Source: Notospermus geniculatus (taxonomy: Eukaryota; Nemertea; Pilidiophora; Heteronemertea; Lineidae). From it: a stretch of DNA of 64,000 bases. The position numbers and the translations under genes were made by a program. The stretch is taken from NCBI GenBank assembly GCA_002633025.1, contig NMRB01000079.1, forward strand, positions 154,099 to 218,098. Reading direction: 5' to 3'. Each line of letters begins with the position of its first letter. Positions within the stretch are counted from its first letter, which is position 1. The notes under the pieces were generated by a model that worked only from the letters and a program-made list of their open reading frames with translations, was not told the origin of the DNA and ran no database searches. Of this stretch, positions 55,133 through 64,000 are shown one piece after another.

Positions 55133-55242
55133 GAATGAAAAATGCTCAACACGTGGCGACAGTGATACCTACAGAGTGTCATGGGTGGACTGGAGCCAAT
55201 ATAAACCCCGAGACCATGCCTGTACAGCTCATACAACTTGAG
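55133..55242 (+). CDS. Internal exon, probably of the same gene as 41103-42242
   Basis: A pyrimidine-rich tract and TTCCAG (ending 55132) precede the exon and CTTGAG|GTAGGTG follows it. These are strong acceptor and donor sequences 110 nt apart. With two bases completing a codon, it reads MKNAQHVATV, then IPTECHGWTG, then ANINPETMPV, then QLIQLE, and ends exactly on a codon boundary (phase 0). The large exon ending at 42242 leaves one base, G; joining gives GGA (Gly) and an unbroken frame (…FNPAG-MKNAQ…). That phase match and the shared strand support one gene with a 12.9-kb intron full of repeats. I do not recognise the peptide. No later exon could be supported before the window ends. A decayed version of only the last few bases and the donor recurs near 54417 in a duplicated block. 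Confidence 0.6.
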
Positions 55243-55829
55243 GTAGGTGATGAAAGGTGCTGTAAATTCTGTAAACAAGCTTGTAGGGCCATAGGGTTAA
55301 TCCCTGGTGCCAGATTGCTGTGATAGGTGGTGTGATAGGGCCAGATCAGTTGGGCAGCGGCCATCTTAGGAATGTTGCCATGGAAACAGTAGGAAGAGTA
55401 ATACTCTTTCAAAAGGTGTCGTTTTCACGTGTGAGTTGGCTTTCTATGGGTGACTCAACCATAGAGAGCTATGGGCAGTCATTTGAGTCATTGGTCTCAG
55501 TGTAAGTACATCGGGTCCACTCGCCGACAACGTAGTTTGTCCCTGGGGTTGGAGAGTGTGCCACTCTCCAACCCCTGGGACTAACTACAGCGATGGTGGC
55601 GCCGGCTGTCGAGAAAAAGTGGCACTACCGTGGTCCTTTAAGCTACCAGTCAGACTGAGTATGCACAAACCCCTGAATTTCCATCATTTCCATTTCCAAG
55701 ATGAGTTACGGGCAAAACTGATCGATGCAAAATGTGATACTTAATCAGAAATCGACACCAAGTCGCCACGGGTTAAATTCTGATTCACCAGTATCACGGC
55801 AACCCTATCTTAGCATCTAAATAAATGAT
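55237..55829 (+). repeat. Duplicate block, copy 2
   Basis: Begins at the donor of the 55133-55242 exon and ends at AGCATCTAAATAAATGAT. It includes a GGTTGGAGAGTGTGCCACTC hairpin. Confidence 0.82.
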
Positions 55830-56663
55830 GTCCCGTACCGCAGGGGTCCCCCTTCTCATTCGATCAAAAATCAATCTGGTCAGTGTTGTGGTAACTTCTA
55901 CAACATTCACTTGATTGAAATCCATAATAGTATTGCCATCCTGCAGTAAATTTGATATGGAATCTGTATGAATGAATCGACCGGTCTATCCGCATCTGAT
56001 GCGCGGAACCGGTTTCAACTTAACCTGGTAGCACACACACGCACGCAGGGCGTGCTGCCTTAAGTCTGCATCGTGTATGGAAGCGGTTTTGAGGTAGTCT
56101 CGTTATGAATGGGATTTCAGCGCCCTGGCCACGAGCTTTATAATTACGAAGTGAGTAAATCCTTCGAGTTGACAAGCTGAATGGCCTCAGTGTGGGTTTA
56201 GAGGAAATAAGATTCCCTCAGCATCATTCTTTGATGAAGGGATAAGGGAGAAGTGTTTGTATGTCGCTCGACTGCTGAGAAAATCCAGAGATTTCCTTAC
56301 CATGCATACATATTTTTTATGGGACGTGGGGAAGGACAGTACTTTCCAGTCCAAAAGCTGCCCTTAAAGCAAACTGGTCGTGCCAGAGAATCAAACGCCA
56401 CCATCTTGAATCAATCACTTTACTCACATCGGAAATTTACTGCCTACTAAGACCATATTTTCACAACTGCTGTGGCTTTGCTGTCATCAAATAGCATTTA
56501 GAACATGGTCAACTGCAAATCTAGGCTTACCTCGGGATGTACCGCTAAAATACAAAATCTGTAATTTTGAAATTGTGAATTTTGTGGGCCATGAAATTAT
56601 TCTTAGCGTCAATTTTGACTGGTGTGACTACTTCCCTTTAAAGAGAGGTGAAATGGAATGTGC
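55830..56663. other. No gene seen
   Basis: Intron-like; no supported exon follows in phase 0. Confidence 0.3.
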
Positions 56664-56818
56664 CATAGTGGACACCTCTGTGCCATGAGGACATTGCTGA
56701 AGTTTTAGTCTAAAACAGGTCACGTCTATTCATTTTGACCTCTGTAGTCAGGACACCTCTCAATTAAGGACATCACTGGTCAGTCCCGAAGGTGTTCTTA
56801 TAAGGAGGTTCCACTCTA
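56664..56818 (-). mobile_element. CAGTGGAACC element (copy 7), reversed
   Basis: CATAGTGGACACCTCTGTGC, TCTATTCATTTTGACCTCTG, ending GGAGGTTCCACTCTA. Confidence 0.62.
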
Positions 56819-58389
56819 GACTCAATACGAATTGTTAAAAACATTCTTTTCCTGGGGGGTAAGATAATACTGTCACTGAGGATTGAATGTTGAATTTATG
56901 GACCATATGGTGAAGCTGATTGGGCACTTCATTTAGGGAAGTGGCTGTGAGTGGTGACGGAGTGTTTGCATCGAGTACATCAGAGTGCCATTAAATGGTG
57001 GCAGGTGTCTCAGGTTGTCTCATAGAACTCAACAAATCATGACATGGCATGCAATTTATAGATTTGATCATTTGGCATTTAGTGTGATAACTCCGAACAT
57101 CAATCCATGACCCTCCCCTGTGGTTAAAGGCAGTGTCTTCACTAGAGAACAGTGGGAGGATGGTTGCCTAAAGTAACAGCGCAAGTCTACACTGCAGTGC
57201 ATGCGGCGGTGCAGGATTGAGCTGTTACCAACCAGTGTTTGACACCCCTTTGGTGCAAGGATGTTTCATGTGTCTTGCTAGACTAACATAACTTGTGACC
57301 TGGCAAATGTACATGTATTACCGGTATTCATCGTTTCCATGACTTAGGCCCAGGCCTACATCGTTCTGTGATGTTGCACGTTTTGCCCACCAGCTTTGCA
57401 TCATCAGCAATGCATTTTGCCCACCAGCTTTGCGTCATTACGGCGACGTCAGCAATGGCGGACACTGTCGGAGTCACGTCGTGGAAACGATGAATACGTG
57501 TGCCAGTCACCCATCCACATAGAGATCGCACTCAACGTTGCTTAACTTCTAGCTCAGAGGCCATCGCGCTAACCACTAGGCCATAAAGGAAATGCTCCCA
57601 TATAGTAGCTGCAAGGGGTTCAAGGCACCAAACAGGGTTGTCCGTAAGGCACTGCTCCAAGTGAGAGCTTTCTTCTGCAAGTTGGCTCTGAATGGGCGCC
57701 TCAACTATACAAAACTATGGATAGCCCTTCAAGTCAGATGCTGTGCTGAAACTTTTTAGCAGCCATCATTTGCACTTCGCAATTTCAGCAATTTGGGCTT
57801 TGTTGTTCTGCGAGTTCATCAGTCTGTTTTTGTCTACCATATCCACAGGGCAACTGTAATGTCCCTGTCCATTTTGTAAACACTTGTTCTGTACCTGCAT
57901 CGGGTTTTGGTGGAAGTTGTTAGAACATCTGAAGATTGGCCAAACTCCTTAGCCTTAGACAAACAGTACCCCATTACATAAGCCAGAATGTCATTATCGG
58001 TTTGGGAAACCTATCAAGTGAGCTCATCCTAGATGTCTGATATTGTGAAGCTGGGAGGGCCACCGATATGGTTCTATAAATGTCTAAATCGGAAAGGGTT
58101 GAACCTCATCTTTGAGTCTGCCTGTTTGCCTCTTGGGGGTAGGCCTAATTACACAGGGGGACTTTTCTCACTAATAACTGATCAGAGGCAGCCCCCAGAG
58201 TAGCCCCTACCCAGGGGGTCCTTTCAAAGGACGTCATTAGCGTCTCTTCAAGTGTAGGAGAGATCAAGGAACGACTGGTACTCTCTGCCTCTGTTTTGTC
58301 GGCAATAAGTTCCTTAGTAAATGCAGTCATATCATGAGTTCAATGAAGCTGCATGTTATGTAGTCTGATTTACGTATATTCAGAACATT
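56819..58389. other. No gene; a half foldback element at 57665-57745
   Basis: GAAGTTGGCTCTGAATGGGC-type sequence marks the half copy. TGCCCACCAGCTTTGCRTCA is tandemly doubled at 57387 and 57418. The rest is unassigned. Confidence 0.35.
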
Positions 58390-58589
58390 TGTGACCCTCC
58401 ACAGCAAAACCAGTCGCATGTTGCTCTTAGCTTGGCAGGATGAGACCAAACGTTTGTCAGTTTCAATATTGTCTTTCTATTATGAAATCTGAAGCAATCT
58501 GTTTCTTCCATTCTCTCCTGGTGTCATGTTAGTTCGTTAAGGCTCACCTTCTGAGCCACATGCGACTCATTTTGCTGTGCCGGGTCACA
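58390..58589. mobile_element. TGTGACCC MITE, diverged copy
   Basis: TGTGACCCTCCACAGCAAAA to TTTTGCTGTGCCGGGTCACA. Compare 33172-33361. Confidence 0.65.
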
Positions 58590-58671
58590 TTCATGGATCA
58601 TTTGTACAGAAATCATGGTCATTTTTTGAACACAGGTCAAGAGTTGTCAGATGTTGCCATGATGTAGGGTG

Positions 58672-58900
58672 TAGATCCAGGGCCAGGTGGAGGGGGTTTG
58701 GACACCCTGCTCATGGTACAGTAATCAACAATTTTTCATCAGCATTGGCCAGAAGTCGCATCTCAGAGCACTGAGGTTGTAAAATTTTCTTGGGGAGAAC
58801 CCCAGACCCTCCTCAACATCCACCTTCAACAGCCACCTCTGGCCACATCCCCAGACAACCCCCCACACACACTCAGGGCAAAAATCCTGCATTCGAACAT
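58672..58900. mobile_element. Relative of the 20974-21567 element
   Basis: AGATCCAGGGCC start, GAAGTCGCATCTCAGAG, TTCAACAGCCACCTCTGGCC. Confidence 0.4.
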
Positions 58901-60390
58901 GTGAAAATGGCCCCGTAACAGCAGAAAACCGCCGGAATGGGTCCCCTGCTCTTAAAGTGCAGCACTAATTAGTCACTAAAATGTCTCCTGTGGCATCATG
59001 GAAGATGTCGTCTGCTCGTGGGAGATGTCGTCTGCTACTGCGAGACAAATTTTTCTACACAACAATACCAATTAAGTCAGAAATCCCAACACGCTTTCAT
59101 TAATCCACGCCGTGATGAACAAAGGGCAATTAATTTCAAACTTCTTCGTAGGGCTAATCTTCTCATTTGAGTTGGTTGCTGAACCTCTAAGGCCGTCAGA
59201 CCGTTACCCTCATCAATTTTCTAACTGAAATCCCTCCTGGCAGTGATGGAGTGGCCCCCAGCTGTGTGACCCATGGCAGCAGTTTGCTGCACGATGAACA
59301 GTGCTTCCTTCTGTGAGTCTTCTATTAAAATGTCTTCTTCCGACTTAAACAGTCATTAAGAGACAGTAGAAAGTTAAGACAACTTCAGCCCTCTCCTAGC
59401 AAGTCACGCTGGCAGTGTTGCTTCTCAGGCCAGAGCTTCTGTTATGTCATATTAACCATTTCACGGTGTAACTCTTCTGAGCAGTCTCGGTATCCTGTGT
59501 GGTGATGAAAGGAGCAAGTGCTAAGAACCCCTGATGTTCTGAGGATGGATGTCGGTGGAGTTTTTGGGCCTGCAGAATTTGGCCTAACTCTCACTCTCAT
59601 GACCTCCTTCTATCTGTTCAACCTGCTCTGTTGTGGGCCTCATCGTTGGTGCTCTATGCTCTAAGTTGGCAGCACTGCTTGACTTGGTCTCCAAGCTGGG
59701 AACGGGTGCAACAGCAACAGCGAATGGTCACCTGTCCAGCCACAAAACGCCTCAGCAAAAGGGTTAAGTTACAAAAGTGCATGCCAACCCCTTGGACAAG
59801 GACACTAACTGATTTGCATTTGCAGTTTCCCTCTTGGCAGGCATTCTATTCACGGAGAGTTAATGACTGACAAGTCTTAGATTCCTTTGTGAGCGTCTCC
59901 CTTGTAGGGTAAAACAAAATTGAGCTTGTCACCGGAGACTTAATAGCAAATACCCCTCAACATGTTTCCGTGACATCCGCGACATTGACAAAATTAGCCG
60001 CCTGTTCGCACGATTTGAAAAATCAATGCGAGCTTAATTATCGACAGGTTTTTCTGACGATGGCGAATTATCCATTGGGCGTGTTAAAGCATCCCCAATG
60101 AAGCAAGCTCGTCGGTGTTTGTCGAGTTCGAGCTGATAAGGAAGCGGTGGTAGACCAAGATTACCTGATTGTTGAGGGAATCTCTGATTATTTGTCTCTT
60201 TATCTTTGATGAACCCTCTGACTGAGTGATCAGGTGGGAGTGGTGTACAGTGGCTGAATATCTGACTCATGTCCAAGAGGTTGTCGTGAAGTGCTTCGAT
60301 CCCATTCTTTCCTGATCTTCCTGAAGAAGTCAGGGAGCAGTTCATTCAGTGCATCACTTGTTGACCCTTTCTTGTCTCAGAGCACTTCAT
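58901..60390. other. No gene called
   Basis: A minus-strand frame at 60034-60345 (103 codons) looks more protein-like than most (DKHRRACFIGDALTRPMDNS) but has no splice or start support. Confidence 0.3.
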
Positions 60391-60674
60391 AGCCCAGTGG
60401 TGTAGTGGTTCGGGTCTCCGGCTAGCGGTCAGAGGGTCCCGGGTTCGAATCCCACTGGGCGTGAGACTTTGGCAAGTCTCTTTGCCTCACTGGCCTCTCT
60501 CCACCCAGGTGTAGGGTACCGGTCAGAAATGCTCGATTGTAGCGCTGAATGAGCAGCTCATCCGAGTTCTACTGAAAGGTTTCAGGACAGACTGGGGTTA
60601 AAGTGTAAAGTTGGACGAAAACCTCTACCGTTGTTGATATCAGACTATAAACCCAAACTTTAACTTTAACTTTA
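60391..60674 (+). mobile_element. SINE-A, complete reference copy
   Basis: A tRNA-like head with matching 7-bp acceptor ends (GCCCAGT … ACTGGGC), A box GTGGTGTAGTGGTTCGG, B box GGTTCGAATCCC, body ending GATATCAGACTATAAACCC and an AACTTT repeat tail. Copies at 18028 and 42326. Confidence 0.82.
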
Positions 60675-60679
60675 TAGCC

Positions 60680-60925
60680 ATTGCCCCAGTCTCAGTTGTG
60701 GGAAACTGAAGGAGCAGCTCATTCAGCAAATCACAGGACTCTCTCTGGTCTCGAAGCAGTTCATGCCATTACCCCACTCTCTCCAGAAACCTTTCTGGAG
60801 AACGAGCAGCTCATTCAGCGTGATCCCTTCAGACCAGTTGAGAGCACGATTTGACCAGGAATCGAACCTGTGACCTCTTAGGCTCAAGTCAAATGCTTGA
60901 AACTACTCCATCACCGCACTCCCTC
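60680..60925 (-). mobile_element. SINE-C, minus
   Basis: Reversed B box AGGAATCGAACCTGTGACCT and reversed A-box region CTCCATCACCGCACTCC. The body AGCAGCTCATTCAGC is doubled. Confidence 0.55.
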
Positions 60926-61524
60926 TATACAAAGTCAAGACTTGTGCAATGCTAAGAGAGGTGAAATACAGATATCTCCAAATATCTAGGACTATCTTGT
61001 CCTCGAAACTTTGCAGCTGAATTTCCAAGATATCTTTATGCGGTAGAGTGTAATCAAAACCTGTTATCCCCACGGTGAAAATCCACACCTGTCTACGAAT
61101 CAATTCTCACAGCACCTGTTGCCCCTGTGCCAGAGACACCGGCTTGGAGAAATCACGCACAAACACCTGTTACGCCGCCTCCGCATTCCCATTGGGGCGA
61201 ATATAACAACAAACGGTGCCTGCCCAATCCCTTCAGATGGCCACGATTATCCTCAGCATGACAGTTTATCTATAATCATAAAAAATATAATTTTTCTGCG
61301 GATCCATTCATCACTTTGATGTTCTATGTTTGAAGGTTTTCAGCTTTTGCCATCAGATCCACGGATTCTCGTGACGGTCTTTTTTCGTCGTGTGATCACT
61401 CTGAATGTGGGTGTTTAGTTGTTGCCCTTGGAACAATGGTGAGGGATGGTCATGTGGTGATACTGAACCTGGCTGAGAGAGCCACAAGATTTGGAGGACG
61501 GTTTTTGAGTTGAGGACAAATAAT

Positions 61525-61565
61525 TATGAGGTTTGTACCTCAAACAAAACCGATCTAAACCATTA
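61525..61565 (+). repeat. Isolated left unit of the 39-bp array
   Basis: ATGAGGTTTGTACCTCAAAC…CCGATCTAAACCATTAC matches array units 270 bp away. Confidence 0.55.
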
Positions 61566-61569
61566 CAGT

Positions 61570-61840
61570 ACTGGTACTCTGAACAATTGACCGACCTTCT
61601 GCACCGCATACCATATGCAGTGTCATGTGCGTACCGTCCTCGTATCTTCCGCGGATGTTACGCAGCGCTGTGGAAGGCACACAATGAAGACGTAACGTCA
61701 TTTGTGCTTGGTGCGTGGAGATGATGCGGATAAGACGTGTGACGTGCCCGTACCATATGCAATGAAGTGCAGAGTATCTTCCACGTAACGTAGGAGGAAA
61801 GTATGCGGATAAATGTTGGTCAGTTGTGCTTTTTAGCTTT
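61570..61840 (+). mobile_element. CTTCCGC-family element (copy 3)
   Basis: GAACAATTGACCGACCTTCT to TGGTCAGTTGTGCTTT. It lies between an array unit and the main array. Confidence 0.55.
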
Positions 61841-62090
61841 ACATGGTTTGTCTTTCAAATCATGCCTGCCTAAACAATTACAAGGTTTGTAGTTCAAGCA
61901 ACTCCTATCTAAACAATTACAAGGTTTGTAGTTTAAACAACTCCTATCTAAACAATTACAAGGTTTGTAGTTCAAGCAACTCCTATCTAAACAATTACAT
62001 GGTTTGTAGTTCAAACAATTCCTATCTATTTTAAACAATTGCAAAGTTTGTAGTTCAAACAATTCCTATCTAAACAATTACATGGTTTGC
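61840..62090 (+). repeat. 39-bp minisatellite, about 6 copies
   Basis: Unit TTACAAGGTTTGTAGTTCAAGCAACTCCTATCTAAACAA in two parts (unit is 39 bp: TTACAAGGTTTGTAGTTC then AAGCAACTCCTATCTAAACAA less one). Frames of 63-80 codons here reflect 39 = 13 x 3. Confidence 0.85.
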
Positions 62091-63540
62091 TCATTACAAG
62101 GTATCTCCTGTGATTGAACAACCGAGGAAAGGCAGACCCAGGTAATCAGAACAACTCATCAATCTTGGCACCTTGTCAGCGTGAGATGGTCGGGATGACA
62201 GTTTTATGCCAGCGGGAAGTCAAAGTGACATCGCTTTCTCGCTCTCAATGTTTCCGTCAATGTTTTATATTGTCGTAGTGTCTTTCTCAAAGATCGATGA
62301 TGTGGATGCTTTTCCTTTTAGTCTACCTGGTCAATATTTGTTGGTGCTTTATTGGGTGAGCTGTGCAGTCGACTAACACTTTCGCTGCTGAAGCTAACAC
62401 GCCGTTCCACACCCGTATGCTGGTTAGAACCACCAACGATGGTGAATTGCCCATTGAGAGCCAACACACACGAGGAAACTCTCACGTGGAGCAGCGCCAA
62501 CTCTAACACCCCTCCCTCAGAAATTTAACCCGCAGTACTGGTGGAAACGTCTTGTGATTACTTTGCACTCATCATATCACCGTCTTCAATTTACCAAATT
62601 GGACCATTTTTACACGCTTCATATTCACATTTAGACCTGGTAATGGATTGGTGTCACGACGTTTTCCGTTCGATTGGTTTGGCCTGGAAACAGCTCTAAA
62701 ATTGATCAAATTGGAAGGTGTTTCCCTAATAGGATGTTATGTTGACCAAAGAGCAAGCTTCGTGATATGAATTTGAGAATGTGAGAACTGTACTCCTGAA
62801 ATTAAGCTCGTGTATTAAATATGAAATATGTGAAAACATGCATGGCCTGGGCCATTCTGAGGCCCTGTTTACACAGAATGCACTTTGATGCAATGTGGCG
62901 TTAAAAGGAGCTTGCTTGGATCCATCTAGAAGTGTCCTCACTTTACTGCATCTGTTTATAGGCCTACAACATGAAGAAGCACAACTTCATAAGATGATCA
63001 GGCAAGTTAGTGGAAAGGAACTTGATTGTAAAATCGTGTGTTGCGTTGCTTTGCTCGCGATGCATTCTTAACAAAAGTCAAAATATGTAGGAAGCAAAAA
63101 TTTTTTGTGCCCATGTCACGTCGCTGAAGTTCCCTACAAACAGGCCTGTATAGCCCCACTTTGTAGGCCTACCCACTTTATGCCTGGTTGAATTGAAGCA
63201 TCTGATCTCCTAACAATAGTCAATACCAGACCCTGGAACAGTCTAATTGCTTTTACTGTTAGACATTTGAGTCACAGCTGTTCATTTATTGGTTCAAACT
63301 GTCGATATTATTGGAAGAACACTCCCTGTATTGTCACATGTGACGACGGAGTCGATATTTTCACACGTATTTGGATCTCTAACTTTCTCGGTTCTCAAAA
63401 ACAGGAAAAACGCATTATTTGTTTCTGCAATGTTGAAGTAACAGGGAAACCTCGTGTAATCTGCTTGTCAAAAAAGAATAACATTTTGACAGGAAAGTCT
63501 GAAATAAAATATTGCGTATTGAATTGAAAGCTTAGTGCCA
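62091..63540. other. No gene called; half foldback copy at 62440-62510
   Basis: Otherwise unique-looking. An 86-codon frame at 63267-63527 has no support. Confidence 0.3.
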
Positions 63541-63548
63541 AATACAGC

Positions 63549-63655
63549 AATCTCCCACAGCGGGGTTTTTACCTCACTCCTCTTCATCCACTCACATACA
63601 CTATGTGTGCGAGTGCATGAAGAGGAGCGAGACCAAAGCCCTGCTGTGGGAGAAT
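63549..63655. mobile_element. CTCCCACAGCRGGG foldback MITE, well preserved
   Basis: Full arms with CTCCTCTTCATCCACTCACA mirrored. AGCAAT occurs on both outer sides. Confidence 0.72.
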
Positions 63656-63710
63656 AGCAATGCAGCATCATTAGCTCAAAAGACATTATTTGGCGAATTT
63701 AATGTACAGC

Positions 63711-63857
63711 AGGAGGAAACCGGAGTACCCGAGAAACCTGTACTATCAAAGAGAGTCACCCTCTCTATTACATGAAGAGCTGGTCTGACTGGAATCGAAC
63801 CTGGATCTCAGAGGTGACGGTGCTGATGTTTCCACTGCACCACTCTGACAGCCCGGG
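63711..63857 (-). mobile_element. SINE-B, near complete, minus
   Basis: GCAGGAGGAAACCGGAGTAC tail, GTCACCCTCTCTATTACATG body, GGAATCGAACCTGGATCTCA (B box reversed), TTTCCACTGCACCACTCTGA (A box reversed). Confidence 0.75.
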
Positions 63858-63879
63858 GAAGTTTTTGGCAGCTCTAAAA

Positions 63880-64000
63880 ATAGACCATTCTCCAACTGAC
63901 GTAAACGACAATTCTGTCAAAATATCAACCATAACCTCGATTTGAAGCTGAGTGATGTGATGCAGACAACCCCACGACAGTGACTTTGATGACATTGCGC
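63880..64000. mobile_element. ATAGAC MITE, left half, cut by the window end
   Basis: ATAGACCATTCTCCAACTGA, then ACAACCCCACGACAGTGAC, as in 30891-31136. Confidence 0.65.

Noticed and set aside
58145-58330. 61-codon minus-strand frame (MTAFTKELIADKTEAESTSR)
   Set aside because: Plausible composition, but short, with no acceptor or donor in place and no recognised family.
60034-60345. 103-codon minus-strand frame as a gene
   Set aside because: Some protein-like character but no start context, splice sites or recognisable motif.
60392-60463. Possible true tRNA gene
   Set aside because: The acceptor ends pair and A/B boxes are present, but the fold has mismatches and the sequence continues into a SINE body with an AACTTT tail shared by two other copies.

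Overview
This window reads as a metazoan nuclear locus, most likely from a marine invertebrate. There is no operon-like gene packing. Open frames are short and mostly fall inside repeats. Splice-site-flanked exons, tRNA-derived SINEs and very many small palindromic DNA-transposon derivatives are visible. Frequent short words such as TAGGCCTA, ACATGTA and ACCGGTAC fit an echinoderm- or hemichordate-like genome, but that is an impression and no species is assigned.

Gene content is low. The best gene is on the + strand. A large exon at 41103-42242 has a polypyrimidine/AG acceptor, a start codon with an upstream in-frame stop, about 345 codons of Ser/Asp/Glu-rich, probably disordered protein, and a strong CAG|GTAAGG donor. 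It carries one frame break near 41981. Almost 13 kb downstream, 55133-55242 is a textbook internal exon whose phase fits it exactly (1 nt + 2 nt). I do not recognise the protein. A second, unrelated start exon at 5777-6004 (+) encodes a CxCxxC half-finger typical of transposon-related zinc-finger proteins and ends in a donor. A terminal-exon-like fragment with a polyadenylation signal (42799-42953) and a CCAAT/TATA module with a short frame (45072-45398) both lie in locally duplicated DNA and are weak.

The rest is a dense and largely nested layer of non-autonomous mobile elements. 0.2-5 kb: hairpin-tailed repeats (GCTCACC type), a 277-bp direct duplication, and an element with an 8-bp target duplication. 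6.5-9.5 kb: small foldback elements, a SINE and a 190-bp-arm palindrome. 9.9-13.4 kb: an A-B-A-B-A tandem array inside a large GCTCACC element. 12.4-16.7 kb: two copies of a 590-bp block and a 130-bp-arm hairpin. 18-24 kb: SINEs, CAGTGGAACC elements with nested insertions, and a TTAA element inside a TTAA element. 27.5 and 33.8 kb: 19-bp and 15-bp minisatellites. 34.8-35.5 kb: a chain of four mobile elements. 38-41 kb: an expanded array of one transposon terminus, plus a TTA-flanked insertion with a readable empty site. 42.7-45.2 kb: nested segmental duplications. 50-52 kb: two further arrays of the same transposon terminus. 54.4-55.8 kb: a duplicate bracketed by single Ns. 60-64 kb: SINEs, a 39-bp array and a final element that runs off the end.

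No transposase, reverse transcriptase or integrase frame is visible anywhere, so all these elements would need enzymes supplied from elsewhere. Several insertions can be dated relative to one another because they interrupt a repeat whose uninterrupted form is also in the window. All boundaries and target-site duplications were read by eye.
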